From the NCBI GenBank assembly GCA_021813645.1, contig JAKAJW010000110.1, positions 1 through 9,127 on the forward strand: a stretch of 9,127 nt of DNA. The letters are read 5' to 3'. Shown here one piece after another: positions 6,323-9,127 of this stretch. The stretch is from Pseudomonadota bacterium (GTDB lineage Bacteria > Pseudomonadota > Alphaproteobacteria > Rhodobacterales > Rhodobacteraceae). The notes beneath the pieces were generated by a model. The model was not told the origin of the DNA. It made no database searches and saw only the letters and a program-made list of their open reading frames with translations. A program made the translations under genes and the position numbers. Each line of letters opens with the position of its first letter. Within the stretch, counting starts at the first letter, position 1.

Positions 6323-6874
6323 ATGACCGAGGGGGAGAGGCAGGTCGCCTTGCTGCGCGGGGTGAATGTCGGCGGCGCCGGCCGGCTGCCGATGGCGGGC
6401 TTGCGGGCGCTGCTGACCGCGCTCGGTTGCCGTGAGGTCGTGACCCATATCCAGAGCGGCAACGCCGTCTTCCGCCCGCCGGCGGCCGCCGCCGGTGCAA
6501 GGCTGGCGGAGCGGATCGCCGCGGCGGTGGCCGAGGGCTATGGCTTTCGGCCGGCGGTGGCGTTGCTGTCGGCGGGCGAGTTGCGCCAGGCGCTGGCGGA
6601 CAATCCTTTCCCGGTCGCCGATCAGGCGGGCCGGCAGCTTACGGTCTTCTTCCTGGCCGAGGCCGGCGCGGCGATCGATCTGGCGCCGATCGCCGCCCTG
6701 GCGACCGCGGGCGAACGGGTCGCGGCGGCGGGGCGGGCGCTTTACCTTTTCGCTCCGGAGGGGATCGGCCGGTCGGCGCTGGCCCGCCGGCTGGAGCGGC
6801 TGCTGCCGGGGCCGGCGACGGGGCGCAACCTCAACACCCTGCAGGCGCTGCTGGCGCTGGCGGAGACCGCTTAG
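6323..6874 (+). CDS. DUF1697 family protein, function unknown
   Basis: This 183-residue soluble protein matches DUF1697, a widespread uncharacterised bacterial family. The N-terminal signature is QVALLRGVNVGGAGRLPMAGLRALL (about residues 7-31), followed by VVTHIQSGNAVFRPP (39-53), which is the family's most recognisable motif, and the C-terminal segment ATGRNLNTLQALLAL. The length is normal for the family. No catalytic residues can be assigned, and I do not propose a function. The ATG has a moderate purine-rich leader (GGGAAGGGCAGG, 6307-6318). The gene stands alone: 148 bp separate it from the upstream gene, including the 11-bp repeat array, and 127 bp separate it from the downstream oxidase gene. 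It is therefore likely transcribed from its own promoter. It is very rich in Ala, Gly, Arg and Leu codons of GC-rich type, more so than thrC. Confidence 0.9.
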   Translation: MTEGERQVALLRGVNVGGAGRLPMAGLRALLTALGCREVVTHIQSGNAVFRPPAAAAGARLAERIAAAVAEGYGFRPAVALLSAGELRQALADNPFPVADQAGRQLTVFFLAEAGAAIDLAPIAALATAGERVAAAGRALYLFAPEGIGRSALARRLERLLPGPATGRNLNTLQALLALAETA

Positions 6875-6930
6875 CGGCGCGCCGGGGACCGGAGGCGCCC
6901 GGCCCGTCTTGCGGATGCCCGTCTCGTGCG

Positions 6931-6965
6931 GTGGCGGTCTTGCGGTGGCGGTCTTGCGGTGACGG
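6931..6965 (+). repeat. 14-bp tandem repeat, 2.5 copies
   Basis: GTGGCGGTCTTGCG occurs at 6931-6944 and again at 6945-6958, followed by the partial copy GTGACGG (6959-6965). A further GTCTTGCGG at 6906-6914 and the variant GTCTCGTGCGG at 6921-6931 suggest an older, degenerate extension upstream. The repeat lies in the 127-bp gap between DUF1697 and the FAD oxidase. It may be a replication-slippage tract or a protein binding region; no promoter elements are evident. Confidence 0.75.
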
Positions 6966-6990
6966 GGCGCGCGTGCTTCATCGGGGGCAA

Positions 6991-6995
6991 AGGAG
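6991..6995 (+). promoter_or_regulatory. Ribosome binding site that selects ATG 7002 for the FAD oxidase
   Basis: AGGAG (in AAAGGAG) abuts ATG 6996 but lies 6 nt before the in-frame ATG 7002, so the second ATG is the likely start. Confidence 0.65.
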
Positions 6996-7001
6996 ATGCC
7001 G

Positions 7002-8417
7002 ATGCTCAATCCTTGCGATGCGGGCTTCGTCGCCCGGCTGGAGGCGGCGCTGCCGGCCGGCGTGCTGCGCCCGGTGACCCCGGCCTATCTGGAGGAGCCG
7101 CGCGGCCGCTACCACGGCCAGGCCGGCGCGGTGGCGGCGCCGCGCACGGTCGATGAGGTGGCGGCGGTGGTCCGGCTCTGCGCCGAGGCGCGGGTGGGCA
7201 TCGTGCCGCGCGGCGGCGGAACCGGGCTGGTCGGCGGCCAGGTGATGGCGGCGGGGCCGGCGCCCTTGCTGCTGTCGCTGGAGCGGATGGCGGCGGTGCG
7301 CGCGGTCTATCCCGAGGAGAATGTGCTGATCGCCGAGGCCGGCGCGATCCTAGCCGACGTGCATCGCGCGGCAGAGCAGGCCGGGAGGCAGTTCCCGCTG
7401 ACGCTGGCGAGCCAGGGCAGCTGCCGGATCGGCGGCAACCTGGCCACCAACGCCGGCGGCGTGAACGTGGTGCGCTACGGCAATGCGCGCGAGCTGTGCC
7501 TGGGCGTCGAGGCGGTGCTGGCCGACGGCACGGTGTTCCACGGGCTGAAGCGGCTGCGCAAGGACAATACCGGTTACGATCTGCGCGACCTGCTGGTGGG
7601 TTCGGAAGGCACGCTGGGCATTCTGACCGCGGCGGCGCTGAAGCTGGCGCCGGTGCCGGCGGCCGAGGGTGCGGCGCTGATCGCAGTGGCCAGCCCGGCG
7701 GCGGCGCTGAAGCTTCTGGCGCTGGCGCGCGGCCGGCTGGCCGAGGCGGTTTCGGCCTTCGAGCTGATCAGCCGGCAGGGGGTGGACTTCCTGGCCGAGA
7801 CGATGCCCGACCAGCCGCGGCCCTGGCCGACGGGGGCCGACTGGGCGGTGCTGATCGACCTTGGCCTGGGCCAAGGCCAGTCGCCGGAGGAGGCGCTGGA
7901 GGCGCTGTTCGCCGAGGGGCTGGAGGCCGGGCTGGTGTCGGACGGGCTGATCGCCCAATCGGCGGCGCAGCGGCAGGCGTTCTGGACGCTGCGCGAGAGC
8001 ATCCCCGAGGGCAACCGGCGGGTCGGCGCCATCGCGTCGCACGATGTGGCGCTGCCCTTGAGCGAGATCCCGGAGTTCATCGCCGCGGCGGGGGCGGCGC
8101 TGGCGGCGGCGGGCGACTGGCGGGTGAACTGCTTCGGCCATCTCGGCGACGGCAACCTGCATTACAACGTCTTCCCCGCCAAGGGCCGGCGCCGGGAGGA
8201 CTACGAGGCGCGCCGCGGCGAGGTGATGCGGCTGGTGCATGACATGGTGCATGCGCGCGGCGGCTCGGTCAGCGCCGAACATGGCATCGGCCGGCTTAAG
8301 GTGGACGATCTGGAACGCTATTCCGATCCGGCGAAGCTTGACCTGATGCGGCGGATCAAGGCCGCACTCGACCCGCTGGGGATCCTGAACCCCGGCGCCG
8401 TGTTGCGCGGGGCGTGA
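7002..8417 (+). CDS. FAD-linked oxidase, D-2-hydroxyglutarate dehydrogenase/GlcD-like
   Basis: This 471-residue flavoprotein has the vanillyl-alcohol-oxidase/PCMH FAD-binding domain at about residues 40-220 and a C-terminal FAD-linked oxidase domain. It probably oxidises a D-2-hydroxy acid (D-2-hydroxyglutarate, D-lactate or glycolate). FAD-binding segments are PRGGGTGLVGGQV (69-81), GGNLATNAGGVNVVRYG (144-160) and DLLVGSEGTLGILT (196-209). The sequence LRKDNTGYDL (185-194) is shared with D-2-hydroxyglutarate dehydrogenases and argues for that substrate over glycolate. The C-terminal domain has GHLGDGNLHYNV (379-390), whose histidines are metal ligands in characterised relatives, then SAEHGIGRLK (424-433) and LDPLGILNPGAVL. 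No signal peptide is seen. Start 7002 is chosen by ribosome binding site spacing; 6996 would add two residues. The stop shares one base with the next gene. The substrate assignment is inference. Confidence 0.93.
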   Translation: MLNPCDAGFVARLEAALPAGVLRPVTPAYLEEPRGRYHGQAGAVAAPRTVDEVAAVVRLCAEARVGIVPRGGGTGLVGGQVMAAGPAPLLLSLERMAAVRAVYPEENVLIAEAGAILADVHRAAEQAGRQFPLTLASQGSCRIGGNLATNAGGVNVVRYGNARELCLGVEAVLADGTVFHGLKRLRKDNTGYDLRDLLVGSEGTLGILTAAALKLAPVPAAEGAALIAVASPAAALKLLALARGRLAEAVSAFELISRQGVDFLAETMPDQPRPWPTGADWAVLIDLGLGQGQSPEEALEALFAEGLEAGLVSDGLIAQSAAQRQAFWTLRESIPEGNRRVGAIASHDVALPLSEIPEFIAAAGAALAAAGDWRVNCFGHLGDGNLHYNVFPAKGRRREDYEARRGEVMRLVHDMVHARGGSVSAEHGIGRLKVDDLERYSDPAKLDLMRRIKAALDPLGILNPGAVLRGA

Positions 8418-9127
8418 TGGAGGCCCTGGTCGCCGCGCTGCAGGATCGTCCCGCCGGCCATGTCGTGGCGCTGGGGCTGGCGCTGCTGGCGGCGGTGCTG
8501 CATGCGGTGTTCGGCGCGCTGCAGAAGGGGCGGCACGACCCCTGGCTGAGCCGGGCGGCGATCGACGCCTCTTATGGGGTGATGTCGCTGCCGCTGGCGC
8601 TGTTCGCCGTGCCCTGGCCGAGCGGGCGGCTGTGGCTGCTGCTGGGCGGCGCCTTCTGCATCCATGTCGGCTACAAGCTGCTGCAGGCGATGGCCTATGC
8701 GCGCGGCGCCTATACCGTGGTCTATCCGGTGGTGCGCGGCACCGCGCCGATGTTCGCCGTGCTGGGCGCCTGGTTGGTGTTCGGCGAGCGCTTCAGCTGG
8801 GGCCAATGGGGCGGGGTGGCGCTGCTGGTCTCGGGCATCCTGGGGCTTGCGGTCTACAATCTGCGGCACGTGACGGTGGCGCGCGAGACGCTGGTGCCGG
8901 CGCTGGCGCTGGCCTTGGCCACCGGCGGCTTCGTCGCGCTCTACACCACCTATGACGCCTATGGCATCCGGGCGGCGGCCGATCCGTTCACCTTCCTGGC
9001 CTGGTTCTTCGTGCTCGACGGGATCTTCATGCCGGTCTTCACCCGGCGGCGCTGGCGGGCGCTGCCCGGCGCGGAGATCGGGCCGCTGCTGAAGCGGGGG
9101 GTGACCGGCGCGGTGGTGGCCTGGTTC
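8417..9127 (+). CDS. EamA/DMT family membrane transporter, 5' part
   Basis: The reading frame is open from ATG 8417 to the window edge (237 codons; relatives are usually about 300 residues, so the end is missing). The product is very hydrophobic, with about seven membrane helices visible, for example residues 14-34, 50-66, 71-88, 98-123, 129-147, 160-179 and 191-208. The segment GYKLLQAMAYARGAYTVVYPVVRGTAPMF (about 85-113) followed by GAWLVFGE is the hallmark of the EamA domain of the drug/metabolite transporter superfamily: the helix 3-4 region with a conserved Pro, then a Glu at the end of the next helix. A second EamA repeat begins around residue 160. The substrate is unknown. The start overlaps the oxidase stop by one base (TGATG), so the two genes are probably co-expressed. 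No strong ribosome binding site precedes it, consistent with translational coupling. Confidence 0.88.
   Translation, partial: MEALVAALQDRPAGHVVALGLALLAAVLHAVFGALQKGRHDPWLSRAAIDASYGVMSLPLALFAVPWPSGRLWLLLGGAFCIHVGYKLLQAMAYARGAYTVVYPVVRGTAPMFAVLGAWLVFGERFSWGQWGGVALLVSGILGLAVYNLRHVTVARETLVPALALALATGGFVALYTTYDAYGIRAAADPFTFLAWFFVLDGIFMPVFTRRRWRALPGAEIGPLLKRGVTGAVVAWF

Noticed and set aside
5227..6462. Minus-strand open frame of about 411 codons opposite the M16 and RimJ-like genes
   Set aside because: Its composition is Arg/Pro/Ala-rich with no recognisable domain, and it crosses three plus-strand genes and the repeat array. It is an antisense shadow.
6876..6899. Terminator after DUF1697
   Set aside because: GGCGC/GCGCC could form a 5-bp stem, but the loop is 14 nt and no T tract follows. 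The GC-rich composition makes such pairings common.
6194..7009. Minus-strand open frame spanning the repeat array and DUF1697
   Set aside because: The 11-bp repeats translate into ordinary shadow peptide with no family signature, while DUF1697 on the plus strand has clear motifs.

Overview
The window is a compact, GC-rich, entirely plus-strand stretch of an alphaproteobacterial chromosome, most likely from the Rhodobacteraceae (Rhodobacter/Paracoccus-like). This rests on the gene order ctaB - small CoxF-like gene - ctaG - ctaE - SURF1 - thrC - M16 peptidase - RimJ-like acetyltransferase, which I know from that family, and on the protein sequences. No species can be named. There are no tRNA or rRNA genes, CRISPR array, insertion sequence or phage genes.

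Region 1 (1-2190) is the assembly and subunit-III part of an aa3-type cytochrome c oxidase operon. It holds the 3' part of ctaB (heme O synthase), a 57-residue CoxF-like membrane protein, ctaG/Cox11 (copper delivery to CuB) and ctaE (subunit III). Neighbouring genes overlap by 1-4 bp, except for a short gap with a strong ribosome binding site before ctaE. The CtaG protein is unusual: it keeps the two cysteines of the copper motif but lacks the third conserved cysteine and the second aromatic residue of CFCF. After ctaE come two tandem hairpins, the second terminator-like, and then SURF1 (2263-2937), another oxidase assembly factor.

Region 2 (2949-6174) is a tightly packed run of thrC (threonine synthase), an M16 zinc peptidase with a TTG start, and a RimJ-type GNAT acetyltransferase, again with 1-4 bp overlaps.

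Region 3 (6175-6322) is a small intergenic region that stands out from the GC-rich surroundings. It has five 11-bp direct repeats built on ACCGATTT, a 7-bp-arm dyad at their upstream edge and an embedded TTGACA. It looks like a regulatory array in front of a DUF1697 gene (6323-6874). A second intergenic region (6875-7001) carries a separate 14-bp tandem repeat.

Region 4 (7002-9127) has an FAD-linked oxidase of the D-2-hydroxyglutarate dehydrogenase/glycolate oxidase type. Its stop overlaps the start of an EamA/DMT-family membrane transporter that runs off the window end.

Most genes are ordinary housekeeping genes. The points that merit a second look are the 11-bp repeat array, the degenerate copper site of CtaG, and the terminator-like break between ctaE and SURF1. 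I found no evidence of a wholly new multi-gene system.
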